Source: Adiantum capillus-veneris
Lineage: Eukaryota; Streptophyta; Polypodiopsida; Polypodiales; Pteridaceae
NCBI GenBank assembly: GCA_014529385.2
Contig: CM043942.1
Coordinates: forward strand, 61,853,184-61,917,183
Direction: 5' to 3'
DNA: 64,000 nucleotides
Positions 11,601 through 21,537 of the stretch are shown here, piece after piece. The notes below the pieces were generated by a model. That model had not been told where the DNA came from. It saw only the letters and a list, made by a program, of their open reading frames with translations, and did no database searches. How positions within the stretch are numbered: the first letter of the stretch is position 1; each line of letters begins with the position of its first letter. The translations under genes and the position numbers were made by a program.

Positions 11601-13448
11601 TTTGGCGATCCTGCGGGTTCAGTTCTCGTGGCTGAGGACGTATACAGTTATCAGGTATTATTCTTCGGTTCATGAATCTCATTCTGGTGATAATGCATGT
11701 TCGAGCGAGGTAGAAGACACTCTCGCATATATTACACACGGGCTCAAGCCAGAGCAGGCAATATAGATCCATTCCACTATGAGGATGTGATTGTTGATGA
11801 AGAAACTGATCCACCACCTCAAGAACGGTTGGTAAATTCTGGGGAAGAGGGTTCTGGAGCAGCAGAGGACAGGGTAGTGAGGCAACTTGTGGGGGCACTA
11901 CTCTTGACAGGAGGACCTACACGAAGTAGAAGGCGACTCCAATTTGACCCATTGAGGGGATCTAGCAGGCAAAGACCTGTAAGAATCCCAAATCCCATTC
12001 CCATGGCTCAACCACCTCCTAATCCGCAGATTAAATCCGCCAAATTCAGAGGGAAGCCCAAAGAGGATGCATATTGTCATGTAGCACAATTTGAAACCCG
12101 CTGGCAAGCAAGTGGATACCAGGTGATGTTTCCAGATCCTATAAAATTACAGCAATTTGCAGCTACCTTGGAAGGTAAGGCCATGAGCTGGTTCAACCAA
12201 TATGGAATGGCTCAGTTTCCTACTTATGCTACACTTAGTTTGGCTTTTCTACAACGATTTCGGAAGGAGAAAACTCTTGCAGATATTTTAAGCAAGTTAC
12301 GACGCATCAAACAGGGGACAATGTTGGTAGAAGATTTTGCTCAGAGATTTAGAGTATTTGTTGAGAGATTGTAGGGAAATGAAAGGCCAACTAATGAAAT
12401 GTTGGCAGGCTACTTTCTCAAAGGATTGAGGAGTGGTATTAAAAATGCAGTGGCTAGACTTGACATTGGAGGAGGTTTTGATAATTTGTTACAGGCTGCT
12501 TCTAGAGTTGAGAAGAAGCTGGGAATGACAAAGTCTAGTAAGAGGGGTGACAAGGAATCGGAAACAGGTTCAGAATTAGATACATCTTCTTTTGAAGAAT
12601 CGGATACTGGTAGTTCATCTGATGAGGAGGAAATGAAGAAAAAGAAGAGTCCTAAGAAGAAGAAGAAGGACAAAACAGGGGGTGAAGTTGATATAGTTCA
12701 GCAATTAAAGAGTATTGGCTATTCAGTCATAGCACTTAAAGAGAAAAGGTACTGTGAGATTTGTGAAAGAGATGGACACACCACTGCTCAATGCTGGTAC
12801 AACCGTAAACAAAGGGGTAAAACAGGTACAGGTGCTGGGCGGGGTACTACTGCAGCAGAGGCAAATCAGGTGGCTCCATTTAGAGAAAGACCTCCTGGAC
12901 AGGGATTTCAGAGGGGACCTAGAAGAAACTAGGATAATAACCAAAGAAGGACTCAAGGAGTTATGCCTTGTGTATATTGTGGTGACCCTACACATTGGGT
13001 TGGCCTTCGTTGTGCCTTATGGGTAAAACATCGTGAGAAGAGAGGTATTCCTGTTGTTCCATTCAATCAGAAGAACCAGCAAGCAGGCCCTCCACAACCA
13101 CCTTCAAATCAACCACAGGCACAAGCAAATGTGATTATTATCGACATTCCGATTTATCAGGATACCCCTAATAAAACAGCCACAGTACTTCCGACTGAGG
13201 AGTATGACAATGTGGAGAATGATTGTCAATATCCAAATAATATGGAAGATGAAATTGATGTGCTGGCTGTGACTAGATCCAAGGCTAAAGGTCCTATTGA
13301 TTGGGAACAACAAAAAGGGGTTAGAGATCAGGTACAGAAGCAGGTTCATAAGGAGCAGCGAGGTCAACACTTGGAGGATCATGCAGAATCTTCTGATACA
13401 CCAGTAAAACATATAAGGTATGGCTTTTTTGGAAAAACTAGAACGTGA
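11601..13448 (+). mobile_element. Element B: gag-only Ty3/gypsy-like retrotransposon
   Basis: An LTR-like end (ACAACACA, ending at 11600) is followed at once by a primer-site-like TTGGCGATCCTGCGGGTTC (11602-11620), then a gag frame to 13448. No protease, RT or integrase follows before element C begins at 14102. The LTR start and a 3' LTR could not be found, so borders are uncertain. The upstream 11110-11600 may hold the 5' LTR. It could be a gag-only non-autonomous element or one truncated on the right by element C. Confidence 0.6.
11697..13448 (+). pseudogene. Element B gag with two zinc knuckles and two in-frame stops
   Basis: One frame runs from ATG 11697 to 13448, broken only by TAG at 12372-12374 and TAG at about 12930. 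The capsid domain reads AKFRGKPKEDAYCHVAQFE, LEGKAMSWFNQYG and LSLAFLQRFRKEK, then MLAGYFLKGLRSGIK. An acidic/Lys-rich linker follows (about 12540-12680), then CEICERDGHTTAQC (a regular knuckle) and, after the second stop, CVYCGDPTHWVGLRC (a knuckle with one extra residue). The end reads HIRYGFFGKTRT. Role: particle and RNA binding. Apart from two nonsense codons it is well preserved, so it is rather young. Confidence 0.82.
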
Positions 13449-14101
13449 TAAAGACCTTTGGCAATGATCCTTTGAAATGTGGAATCATTAATACTTTTAA
13501 GATCACAAGTGCAGACATGCATATCTAAATCACCAAAGTCTTTACAAAAAGCATCATACTTTTCGCAAGAACATATACAAATGTCACTGCTATGACATAA
13601 AACGTCATTGCTGTAAATTAGATTCTTAGTAGGTTGATGATATGTCTAGCCTATCAAGACATTGTTTAACAGGTTATGGTTACCAAAAAGTATATCAAAA
13701 CATTCACAAAAGATAGATTTGGGTGAAAACCAATCAAGGAGTTCATTATGGTATAAACAATGTACATAGATATGTTTTGTCGTCGATGATTTGCTAGAAA
13801 TATGTTTCCTTCTTTGGGGTCAAAAATTACTTGCAAAGTAAATAAGTTACATGTCAAGGAGGTGTCAGATGGGGGTGTTCCTTCCTCTACCTCTAGTGAA
13901 ACTACAAGACTTTCCTCTATTAAAGCTAGAAGAAGTGTCAGGTGTTAGAAAAGATGTAGAAGAGTTATTAGGGATGTTTAGTGAGTTAGGTCTTTTGAGA
14001 GATGGAGAATCCTCATCCTCAATGCATGGTTTGACTAAACCAGTGGCAATTTTAACACCCTTGTAGTTGGTGTAGGTGGTGAGATATGTATTGGGCTTAA
14101 A
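13449..14101 (+). other. Stretch without recognised gene
   Basis: Sequence between the element B gag and the truncated LTR of element C. A 71-codon open stretch at 13851-14066 (LPLVKLQDFPLLKLEEV...) is not recognised. A purine-rich tract near 13858-13875 could be a polypurine tract of element B, but no LTR pair supports it. Confidence 0.4.
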
Positions 14102-14517
14102 TGCTTACACTTGAATGAAAGAGCAGAGTAAGAAGAGCACAATGCAATAAACAAAACTGATTATCGTAGCCACAATAGCGATGATTACAAGTTGGAGCCA
14201 AGAGATCGCTCCCTGTGCGTACAGCAATAGTCACTTATCTTAAAAAATAATCCCCCTTTCCCACTAACCTTAGTGTATTATATACCTAGGGCTTTCTAAA
14301 GTGGCCGACGGCCAACTTCTCATGGACCTTTACATACATCATTGAAAAAATTACATCTTTGACTTAGACTTGACATAGACAATTGTCATTAGGCTTTTAC
14401 AAGGTTTGATGTATTAAACATCGGAAAAATAATGTGACCACATCAAAACTTTGGCCGGCTGACCCAACGGGTGCCTTGGCTAGGTGGGCACTTGTATGTT
14501 GTTATCACCTCCAAACA
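14102..14517 (-). repeat. Element C 3' LTR (truncated)
   Basis: Matches 24886-25301 over 416 bp with scattered substitutions and small indels. On the minus strand it begins TGTTTGGAGGTGATAAC just after the polypurine tract and contains the same TATA-like region. Similarity ends abruptly at 14102, whereas the right-hand LTR goes on for a further 514 bp to the primer site, so this copy lost its R/U5 part. Confidence 0.85.
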
Positions 14518-14530
14518 CTCCCCCCTTCCT
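14518..14530 (-). promoter_or_regulatory. Element C polypurine tract
   Basis: The minus strand reads GGAAGGGGGGAG directly before the 3' LTR start (TGTTTGG). This is the expected primer for plus-strand DNA synthesis and fixes the LTR border. Confidence 0.85.
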
Positions 14531-15883
14531 AGCTCGTGTCGTCCCTTGACACGACCATTTGTAGTCTGGTCTTCTTGTTGATGAGACTCTCCCCTTCCTT
14601 GATTGAGTTATATCTGGCATGTTTTGCTTGTTCAAATGGGGTGCCCATTTGCCTTTGATTGATGAACATGTGTTCTTTGTGATTTGGATGTTGTGGAAGA
14701 GGCATTTGTGAATGTTGTTGCACATCCTCCTTTTTCATTTGTGCAGTTGGTCGATGATACGTGCTTCTTTGGATACTTTGCCTCCTGGTGCAATTGACTT
14801 TTTATTGGAGCTCGTATCTTAAAATGTTTGAGACTTTGACATGTGTGCACTGGCATCTCCAATTTGATTTTCTTTGCCACTTTGTCAATAGAGCTTTGTT
14901 GGTATCTTTGAAGATAAAAGCTGCTCTTGTCGAAGCGTAGTTGAGAACAATGTGGCCCCACTTTATCTCTTTGAAGATTGTGTAACAAATTCTTTATTGT
15001 TTTTATTTGATGGAAGGAATATATACAATAGAATAGTGATGGGTGTTTCTAAATTAGGGTCTAGAACCTGAATGACCAAAGGGAAAAACCCAGTGGGAAA
15101 AAATGCCTTTGGTATATGCTCTTATTGGGGTTGAACACTTGGAAGTTGAGTACCTGTTCATGTAAGGTGAGTGCTTCGGAGAAATAAAGTAAGAGTGCAT
15201 AATGAAAGTACCAATTATGGGACACTCTATATGCACACAAGATTTCTTTCAAGAAAATCATGCGGTGTGAAAAATGAGTTGTTGGGTGCTTCAAGGAACA
15301 AATGTAGCACATGTGATATCCAAGGACATCTCAATAGCTTTCACATTTCCAAGAAAGGTTTTTGATGTTGAAGCTTCTCCACTCATTACTCACTATGCAT
15401 AGTGCGTGAGTGTCTTTTGGACTCTCTTCTTCACTTTACCAAACTTAAAATACATAGACTTGGACTCTTATGCTCACCTATACCAACATGAGCGACACAA
15501 CATAAATATGCTCAACTCCTCCACCTTGAGCAGTACTTAGAATAGCTAAGACTCTTAGACCACAAAGAATATTACTTGAAGCTTTGGGACTAATGCCTTG
15601 CTCATTTAGTGGCTCAGCTGCCTGACTTTTGACTTTTATGCCATGTATTTTTAATGGCTACTTGGACTTACCTGTTCATGGCCTGAAACCCAATGCCATA
15701 AGTTCCTGAGATTAAGGCCTCTATCATTGCTTTGGTCTTTGGATGCCACCATCTTTTCAAGTAAGTTGGCGACTCCTCTAGCTTCTTTTGTTGCATGGGA
15801 TGTTCCGTAAGGAGGCCACATTGTTGTACCTTTACTTTTTCTTCTTTGTGAGGAGCCTGAGTTTTCAACAGTGGTTTTGGGAC
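14531..15883 (-). other. Element C 3' region after the tail frame
   Basis: About 1.35 kb between the end of the 633-codon frame and the polypurine tract. It holds short frames only. A 78-codon stretch (15887-15651) overlaps the end of the tail frame in another phase and may be a shifted continuation. The 118-codon stretch at 14988-14632 has no family I recognise. Likely a 3' untranslated or decayed region. Confidence 0.4.
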
Positions 15884-17785
15884 TCACTTTGCTCTTGCTT
15901 CATGAGTCGCTCCCTTGACTTGATGGACACTAGGATTTTGTATCCATACTTGGCTATTACCATTGTAAAAGCCTTGCTTTTGTAGTAGAAGACGAGGGAT
16001 CCATTTTGAGGTTGTTTCTCCCTTGGTTGTGCTTAGTCTCCATTGGCTCTTTGTTGTTGTTGATTGTCTTTGTGTGGGGTCCTTTTCTACTTGGTTGGTC
16101 TTAGTGGCTCTAGGTTGAGCAACTACTTTGGGTAACCATACTTGGGTGTTACCTTCATAGAATCCTTGTGCTTCAAGTAGCTTGACGGGAACCATTCTAT
16201 TCTTTGTCTTCATTTGGCCTTGTTGGGTAGCTTGATAAATCTCTGAATTTGGTACCCATATTTGTTGTATTGTTTGCTTATTTGAAGCTCTTTTCTTTTG
16301 CTTCTTATTTCTCCTAGCTGAGTTGGTTGTCTTGCGTTGAATGCTCGGCTTGTTCTTTGTGGGGTTTCTTTGTAAGGGTGAGAAGTTCCATGCCGTTACC
16401 GTGGGCTTTTTGGCCCAAACATCATTTGAGGCCACCCACCGTGTCACCTTTTGTTGTTGAGATTGTTCTTGAGAGTGTATCCAAATTGGATCTTTGACTT
16501 TAATGTGTTCCTTGGATACCAACACCTGCTTGAAATTTCTTTGCTTCTTTTGGAGACTTTGCTGCGATGGAGATTTAGGTTGCAAAACCTTTTGTTTAGG
16601 GATCCATTGCATTGTTGAAGCTTTCGTTCTTGATGTAGAGGCTTTGCTTGAGCTTTGATGTGGACTTGTTGAAGGTAAAACTGACTTGCGAGGATGATCT
16701 TCTTCAATGTTTAGTTTGGTCTTAGCTTTTTCTGCTGCAGATGGTTGTGTCTTTTTTGTTGATGTCTCTTGGACCGTCTTTGTTGTTGTTGTTGATGCTT
16801 TTTGTTGTTGCCCGAAGAAGATATTCTTCCAACTCTTTGTTAGGACTAGACTTTCTTTGATGTGATGTGAGTCAACTATGTTGAATTTGTCTTTGAACTC
16901 CCCATGACTCAACTTGAGTATTGTCTCCGCTATGCCAAAACTTGGGATTGGTGTTTTGGCACTGGTGTATACTCTTTCCTCCACTTCTTTAATTGTCGGC
17001 TTTCCCATCATTATCCAAGTGCCATATGACATTATATTCTTAGTAGCATAAGGATCAATTGCGGCCGAACATGTAACCTTGAGCCCTGTTTGTCCGCATA
17101 AATTGAATTTGATCAATGTGGGATATTTTTCATCTTTGGCTTCTTCCTCATTCTTCCTTTGATCTTGAGTTTGTAGAACATCTGTTGATGTGGAGCTTTG
17201 CACATCTGATTCTTCCTGTACTTTCAACTCTGGATCATTTGAAGTTAGTTTCTTTGGAGTACATGTTGTTGACTCTTCAAGTATGTCAATGCTGACATCT
17301 CCACATGGTTGTATTGCTCTCCTAGTTTGTGTTTGTGAAGCATCCTCCATGACATAGCTATTTGTCCCTCTATTTTCATTCTCACAAATCTCATTAGCAT
17401 TTCTCAGCACTTTCAACATAAAACGTGAAACTAGGTTGTAGCCTTCTTCATCACAAAACTTGGTTGGAGTTAGCTCATTTACACACACATCCAAAGTTGC
17501 CAATATTTGAGTCCATCCAAATGGCTCAAATAATTGCTCTGGAAAGGGTTCCGGTATGTAAGCTTCATCGTCCATTGATCTTTCTAGGATGCAATCCTCC
17601 TTCACTGAGCTTCCACACTTCGAAGCACCACACATCCAAAGTTCTTGTTTGGTTTGTAGTAGCCACGCAGGTATCTCTTTCCCATTGACTATAGTAGAGT
17701 CAATTTCTTCTAAAGGAGTTGTATTCACATCTCTATAGCTATGGTCTTTTATGATTATTTTTGTGGTGATCTTTTTATGTCTCAA
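15884..17785 (-). CDS. Element C tail protein: retropepsin-like domain plus W-x-P repeats
   Basis: An intact 633-codon frame, remarkable in this decayed setting. Parts in order: a module like the one after PR in element A (DYIYLR, WTQILATLDVC, residues 1-110); a charged linker; a retropepsin-like fold around residue 240 (AAIDPYATKNIMSYG, then GKP and a C-terminal IVDSHHIKESL), in which the catalytic D is kept but the glycine of D-T-G is lost, as in element A; then a basic Gln/Lys/Thr/Ser-rich half with tryptophan motifs (MQWIPKQ, TRWVASN, QIWVPNS, LLEAQGFYEGNTQVWLPK, SKWIPRLLLQ, GFYNGNSQVWI). Function is unknown. The first methionine may not be the start, because protease lies just upstream in another frame. 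No membrane segment is seen. Confidence 0.75.
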   Translation of the reverse strand: MRHKKITTKIIIKDHSYRDVNTTPLEEIDSTIVNGKEIPAWLLQTKQELWMCGASKCGSSVKEDCILERSMDDEAYIPEPFPEQLFEPFGWTQILATLDVCVNELTPTKFCDEEGYNLVSRFMLKVLRNANEICENENRGTNSYVMEDASQTQTRRAIQPCGDVSIDILEESTTCTPKKLTSNDPELKVQEESDVQSSTSTDVLQTQDQRKNEEEAKDEKYPTLIKFNLCGQTGLKVTCSAAIDPYATKNIMSYGTWIMMGKPTIKEVEERVYTSAKTPIPSFGIAETILKLSHGEFKDKFNIVDSHHIKESLVLTKSWKNIFFGQQQKASTTTTKTVQETSTKKTQPSAAEKAKTKLNIEEDHPRKSVLPSTSPHQSSSKASTSRTKASTMQWIPKQKVLQPKSPSQQSLQKKQRNFKQVLVSKEHIKVKDPIWIHSQEQSQQQKVTRWVASNDVWAKKPTVTAWNFSPLQRNPTKNKPSIQRKTTNSARRNKKQKKRASNKQTIQQIWVPNSEIYQATQQGQMKTKNRMVPVKLLEAQGFYEGNTQVWLPKVVAQPRATKTNQVEKDPTQRQSTTTKSQWRLSTTKGETTSKWIPRLLLQKQGFYNGNSQVWIQNPSVHQVKGATHEARAK

Positions 17786-17795
17786 GTAGATATAG

Positions 17796-18324
17796 TCATA
17801 GCCCCAAATCTTGAACCATCTTAAGTTGACGCATGAAAGGTCTTCCTAAAATGATATCAAAATTGTTCCCTTTTCCAAAATCTACTATTGCAAATGTATG
17901 TTCATATTCAATTCCACAAGAAGTCACAATAATTTGCTCTAGGATACCCAGAGGTTTTTCCGTGTATCCATCTGCAAGTTGCAGCTTCATTCTAGTTTTC
18001 CTAAGCGCTGGTCTATCCCATTTTTCCCAAATGTCTTTTGTGGCTATGGCTACTCCAACCCCCACTATCAAGTATAGACAATGTTTTAACTCCTTTGTAT
18101 TCCACAGGTAAGGTGGTGTTTCCTTCTTCTCCTTCGCAATATTCCCCCACCTTGTTTATTGGCACAGGTTTAGCGTTTGCACTTTCTTGTTGAGTTTTGT
18201 TTGATTGTTCATTTGAGGGTAGATCTTGAAGAGGTATCTTTAATCCCATCTTCCCCAAAGTGTTGCCTACTTCATCCCATACATGTGGTCTAATCTTAAG
18301 CAGTTCAGATAGAGTAATGGTGCA
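17796..18324 (-). pseudogene. Element C protease PR1, frameshifted in its active site
   Basis: Starts with TITLSELLKIRPHVWDEV (after TAG near 18325), then VPINKVGEYCEGEEGNTTLP, clearly like VPVNKLGQYFEGDE in element A. The active site reads LSILDSG, after which the frame is lost. The matching continuation (VAIATKDIWEKWDRP, IVDFGKGNNFDIILGRPF) lies one base out of phase from 18071. The shift falls in a run of five G directly after the DSG codons, so a one-base gain there is the simplest cause. A second phase change before 17785 separates it from the tail frame. Confidence 0.82.
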
Positions 18325-18765
18325 CTATATTGGAGCTGACATCAACTCTTGCATACTCTTTGTATCCATCATCTTGGATATGGCTTTCCTCTGAGATGGC
18401 ACCACTCTAGTCTCTGAGTCTGCCTCATGTTCTCCTATGTATGAGGGTAAGGTCTTCAAGGACTCTGGTTTGGTTTCAATTGAAACTTCCATCCCTGCAT
18501 CTCCATTTAGAGATTGAATGTCTCCATGATAGACTTCATGCCCTGTATTGACCTCAGTTATGGGTGCAGATTGGAAAGTCGCACTTCCATCTTTCGCACT
18601 TCTAATTTCTTCCCGCAATTCATTTGGCCATGGCTTATCTATCTCTGGGATAGGTGCCATAAATTGTGATCTTGACCTTGCATCATTAGTGGTGTTGGCC
18701 ACTACTTGATCATCTAGTTGAATTTCTAGGTTGTTGGTTTCTTGTGTTGCAGTCTTTGCTTGCAC
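18325..18765 (-). CDS. Element C gag-to-protease linker
   Basis: A 146-codon open stretch in the same frame as the knuckle region and the start of PR1. It is polar, Ser/Glu/Thr-rich, ends with SMQELMSAPI, and is bordered by nonsense codons at both ends (TAA near 18857, TAG near 18325). No domain is recognised. It is probably a disordered linker of the gag-PR polyprotein. Confidence 0.5.
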   Translation of the reverse strand: MQAKTATQETNNLEIQLDDQVVANTTNDARSRSQFMAPIPEIDKPWPNELREEIRSAKDGSATFQSAPITEVNTGHEVYHGDIQSLNGDAGMEVSIETKPESLKTLPSYIGEHEADSETRVVPSQRKAISKMMDTKSMQELMSAPI

Positions 18766-18858
18766 ATCCTTTTGTGATTCTAACTCAATGTTTCTTTGAG
18801 TTAATGTTTCAACAACCTTTGCCTTAGGAATTTCAAATCCAACACTTTTTGGTTTTGA

Positions 18859-19851
18859 TTATGGAGGTGGAATTGGTGCTTCAGGCTCCATCATTGCCGG
18901 TGTAGTTTTTACCAATTCCTTACACATTTTCAACCTCTCAGTCTCTACCTCAGCATGAGGATATTTCATCCCTTGTTGCTCTAGGGTTTGGTTGGGTTTC
19001 AATCTAGCCTCATATGCTTCCAGTGCAGCATCTAATGGCTCTAGGACTTTGTCTGCCAACACAGATCCTCCAGAAGACGCCTTCCTTGGTTTCTTATCGC
19101 TCACCACTGTTTTGTTTTCCCGTTCTTGTTTTAATTGCTCCTTTGTCTCTTGTAATTTTGTTTGTAGTGCAGTTTGATTTGTAATTGTTTTTGGTTTAAT
19201 TCTGTCTCTTTTGGATTTCCACGATTTTCTCCCAGTCCTCACTGACACACTAGTTGTTTCCCCTTGTTGGGGTTGTCGATCTTTCTCCTCATTAGCTTGG
19301 TCCTCAGCATTTTCTTTTGCTTGGGCTCTAGTCACTACCTTCACAGGAATTTTGGGTTTTGCCTCCGATCCACTTGGAGAAGGTAACACTCCCACAACAT
19401 TCATTGTTGTTTTCCCTTGTTTGTTTGGGTGTTTTGGACAATTTGGAACAACGTGTGTAATGGCACACTCCAAACAATATCCAATTATCTCTACACAAGA
19501 ACAATTCTTGGCCCAATAATTACCTCCACACTTGTAGCATGGCCCATCTTGTTGAGTCACTGGTGGCACATTTGATGGTTGTTCTTGCTTAGCTAGAATG
19601 GTCTCTGGTCTACGCTCTTGATTGGCTATGAACATCAAAGTGTCCTCATTCAATGAATAGAGTTTTCTCATAGGTTCTTGCCCTAGCCTAGGTTGTGATA
19701 CCTCAATTCTTTGTAAAGCCCTTGATACAACCCTATTTTGAAATAATGGATGATTTGGTAATGGCATTTGTTTTTCTATTTGATGTCCAAATAATATCCC
19801 CCTCGTGTAGGTTTGATTATAGTAGCACTCACTCATCTCAGATTGGTCCAT
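18859..19851 (-). CDS. Element C gag C-terminal part with paired zinc knuckles
   Basis: 330 codons. Knuckle 1 is CYKCGGNYWAKNC (histidine position occupied by W/Y, so degenerate) and knuckle 2 is CLECAITHVVPNC. They are followed by CPKHPNKQ, VVTRAQAKENAED and a long Lys/Glu/Gln-rich linker, probably coiled or disordered. The paired knuckles and following region match element A. The frame is offset by one from the gag core, overlapping at 19833-19851, through an A-rich stretch (GAGCAAAAATGGACC). This is probably an indel, though a programmed shift cannot be excluded. Confidence 0.75.
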   Translation of the reverse strand: MDQSEMSECYYNQTYTRGILFGHQIEKQMPLPNHPLFQNRVVSRALQRIEVSQPRLGQEPMRKLYSLNEDTLMFIANQERRPETILAKQEQPSNVPPVTQQDGPCYKCGGNYWAKNCSCVEIIGYCLECAITHVVPNCPKHPNKQGKTTMNVVGVLPSPSGSEAKPKIPVKVVTRAQAKENAEDQANEEKDRQPQQGETTSVSVRTGRKSWKSKRDRIKPKTITNQTALQTKLQETKEQLKQERENKTVVSDKKPRKASSGGSVLADKVLEPLDAALEAYEARLKPNQTLEQQGMKYPHAEVETERLKMCKELVKTTPAMMEPEAPIPPP

Positions 19852-20540
19852 TTTTGCTCAACGGCACACCATTTTATTCGTTGTGCTACTTGCGCTGCTA
19901 GCTCATCTAGGTTGGTCATTAATTGAGACATAACCACTTTCCTTGTGTTGGTTTCACTAGATGCTAAAGGAGCATTATCCATAGTGATCTTTGTATCACC
20001 AATTTCCTCGCCATAGGCTTTACAATTGTCAACTAGGTATAACGCTTCTCTCGTGACTTGTTCAAAGGAAGTACATCCTTTTAAGTGCAAATATTTCTTG
20101 AGAGTTTCATTTTTCAAACCCTTTATGAAGAGAATTGATAATCTTTCATTCTGTGGTAACTCACGTTCCGGACATCTCTCTATATATTGTTTGAAGCGTA
20201 CCGATGCTTCCTTCACCCTCTTATCTTCTTTTTGCTTGAATGCATAGATTTGGGACACTGTGTTATGCTTGATTCCTCTTTTAGAGAACTCCACAACAAA
20301 TTCTTGCAACAGTTTTTCAACGTTTGAGAAGGAATTTTTGTCCAATGATTGGAACCAATTCAATGCTATCCCTTCCGAGGTTAAGCCAAATCCCTCATAC
20401 TGTGTATGAAAATAAAATACTTGTTCGGCTCTTAACACTTGTTTGAACAAGGATGCATGTACGTATAATCCATCATACTTCTTCTTGACACATTTGGCCA
20501 ATTGATATGGTCTCATTGGTTCTGGTTCAACCATGTACAT
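19833..20540 (-). CDS. Element C gag core (capsid-type) domain
   Basis: 235 codons with the retrotransposon-gag signature: YHASLFKQV-like opening, EGFGLTSEGIALNWFQSL, LLQEFVVEFSKRGIKHNT, RFKQYIERCPE, and LSILFIKGLKNETLKKYL. It sits directly upstream of the knuckle region. Role: capsid assembly. It ends out of phase with the knuckle frame. Confidence 0.85.
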   Translation of the reverse strand: MYMVEPEPMRPYQLAKCVKKKYDGLYVHASLFKQVLRAEQVFYFHTQYEGFGLTSEGIALNWFQSLDKNSFSNVEKLLQEFVVEFSKRGIKHNTVSQIYAFKQKEDKRVKEASVRFKQYIERCPERELPQNERLSILFIKGLKNETLKKYLHLKGCTSFEQVTREALYLVDNCKAYGEEIGDTKITMDNAPLASSETNTRKVVMSQLMTNLDELAAQVAQRIKWCAVEQKWTNLR

Positions 20541-20589
20541 ATCTTAGCGTGTTGGGGTCTCTCACAAAGACATTCCTCGTTCCTTCTTC

Positions 20590-20775
20590 TCATCTTGGAG
20601 CAAATCCTGGTGGAATCCCCTTTGAGACATGTTTTGGAAATGTTGATGGATTTGTAAGTCTAATTGGTGGTCTCTTGGTTCCACTCAATGAGGTAGGAGC
20701 TGCACTCCCGTGAATAGCTATTTTGGATGTTTGAGGTCCATTTGATTCCATAGTTTCAATGTTAGCTTCTTGCAA
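20590..20775 (-). CDS. Short frame between upstream frame and gag core of element C
   Basis: 61 codons (MESNGPQTSKIAIHG..., PPIRLTNPSTFPKHVSKG), probably the N-terminal edge of gag displaced by indels. No domain is recognised. It borders the gag core, which begins in another phase near 20540. Confidence 0.35.
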   Translation of the reverse strand: MQEANIETMESNGPQTSKIAIHGSAAPTSLSGTKRPPIRLTNPSTFPKHVSKGIPPGFAPR

Positions 20776-20816
20776 ATCAGTCTCAAAAAACCTGGTACGC
20801 TTACACTCGGTTGAAA

Positions 20817-21386
20817 TTAGTAAGCAGAGATTGGAGTACCCATGTATGTATATATTTCTAGCTCAATTGGGATGATAAGTTTGTACTCTCGTCCATACTT
20901 ATCTACCATTAGAACTTGCACTCCCTGGTCATCTTTGTATGTGAAGGCATAGAGGTTCTTGTAGTCTGTCAACTCTTCAATGATGGAATTTAAACATCTA
21001 TAGAAGTTGCTTTGATCCCCAATAGGTAACCTATAAAGGCCATCATAAGTGTAATCCGTTAGAACTCTCGTGGCTTCATTGGTTTTGATGAACCTCACGT
21101 TGGGTTTGCTGATTAGAGGATGCTTCTCCTCTAAGTCTTCAACAATTTCCACTTTTGCTCTTCCAAACTCCCACATTTTAGTTGATTGGTTTGGCTTCCA
21201 GTGAGCTACATGATCACTTGACAAATATCCATGAGCCATGCCTTGAGGTTTGGCTTGATATGATTGATAAGCCTCATGGTCTTGTCTCAACCCTCTTGTT
21301 ATAGGAGTTGCAGTATTTCTGGCTGTTTGTGTAGGTGGCATAGCTCTGAGTTGAGTGGGAAACCCTAATGATGGATGAGTTGTCAT
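20817..21386 (-). CDS. Element C upstream frame, 189 codons, unknown
   Basis: An open frame before gag, in the gag-core phase. The N-terminal third is Pro/Thr/Gln-rich. The C-terminal part is compact and mixed hydrophobic/charged (TDYTYDGLYRLPIGDQ, ELTDYKNLYAFTYKDDQGVQ, KYGREYKLIIPIELEI), which suggests a folded domain. Ogre-type elements carry a separate frame before gag. Whether this is equivalent is only a guess. It could simply be the gag N-terminus. Confidence 0.5.
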   Translation of the reverse strand: MTTHPSLGFPTQLRAMPPTQTARNTATPITRGLRQDHEAYQSYQAKPQGMAHGYLSSDHVAHWKPNQSTKMWEFGRAKVEIVEDLEEKHPLISKPNVRFIKTNEATRVLTDYTYDGLYRLPIGDQSNFYRCLNSIIEELTDYKNLYAFTYKDDQGVQVLMVDKYGREYKLIIPIELEIYTYMGTPISAY

Positions 21387-21537
21387 GTTTAAGCCTCACT
21401 CAATACTCTCAAGATGGTCCTTGATAAGAACACCTTGGCTTAGTGCACACAATCCCTTTTTGCCCCTGGTCAAACAAGTCTCTAAAAAGTCAAGCTTTGG
21501 TACCCCACTGACCTTTGGATACTGGTTTTGGGTACCC

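Noticed and set aside
11539-12107. Minus-strand frames opposite element B gag
   Set aside because: Shadows of the plus-strand gag, which has recognisable capsid and knuckle motifs.
19211-19519. Plus-strand frame of 102 codons with Cys/Phe-rich, membrane-like composition
   Set aside because: Antisense shadow of the element C gag knuckle region; hydrophobicity comes from complementing Lys/Glu-rich codons.
19833-19851. Programmed frameshift between gag core and knuckle frame of element C
   Set aside because: An A-run is present, but other frame breaks in the same element are plain indels; one copy cannot distinguish them.
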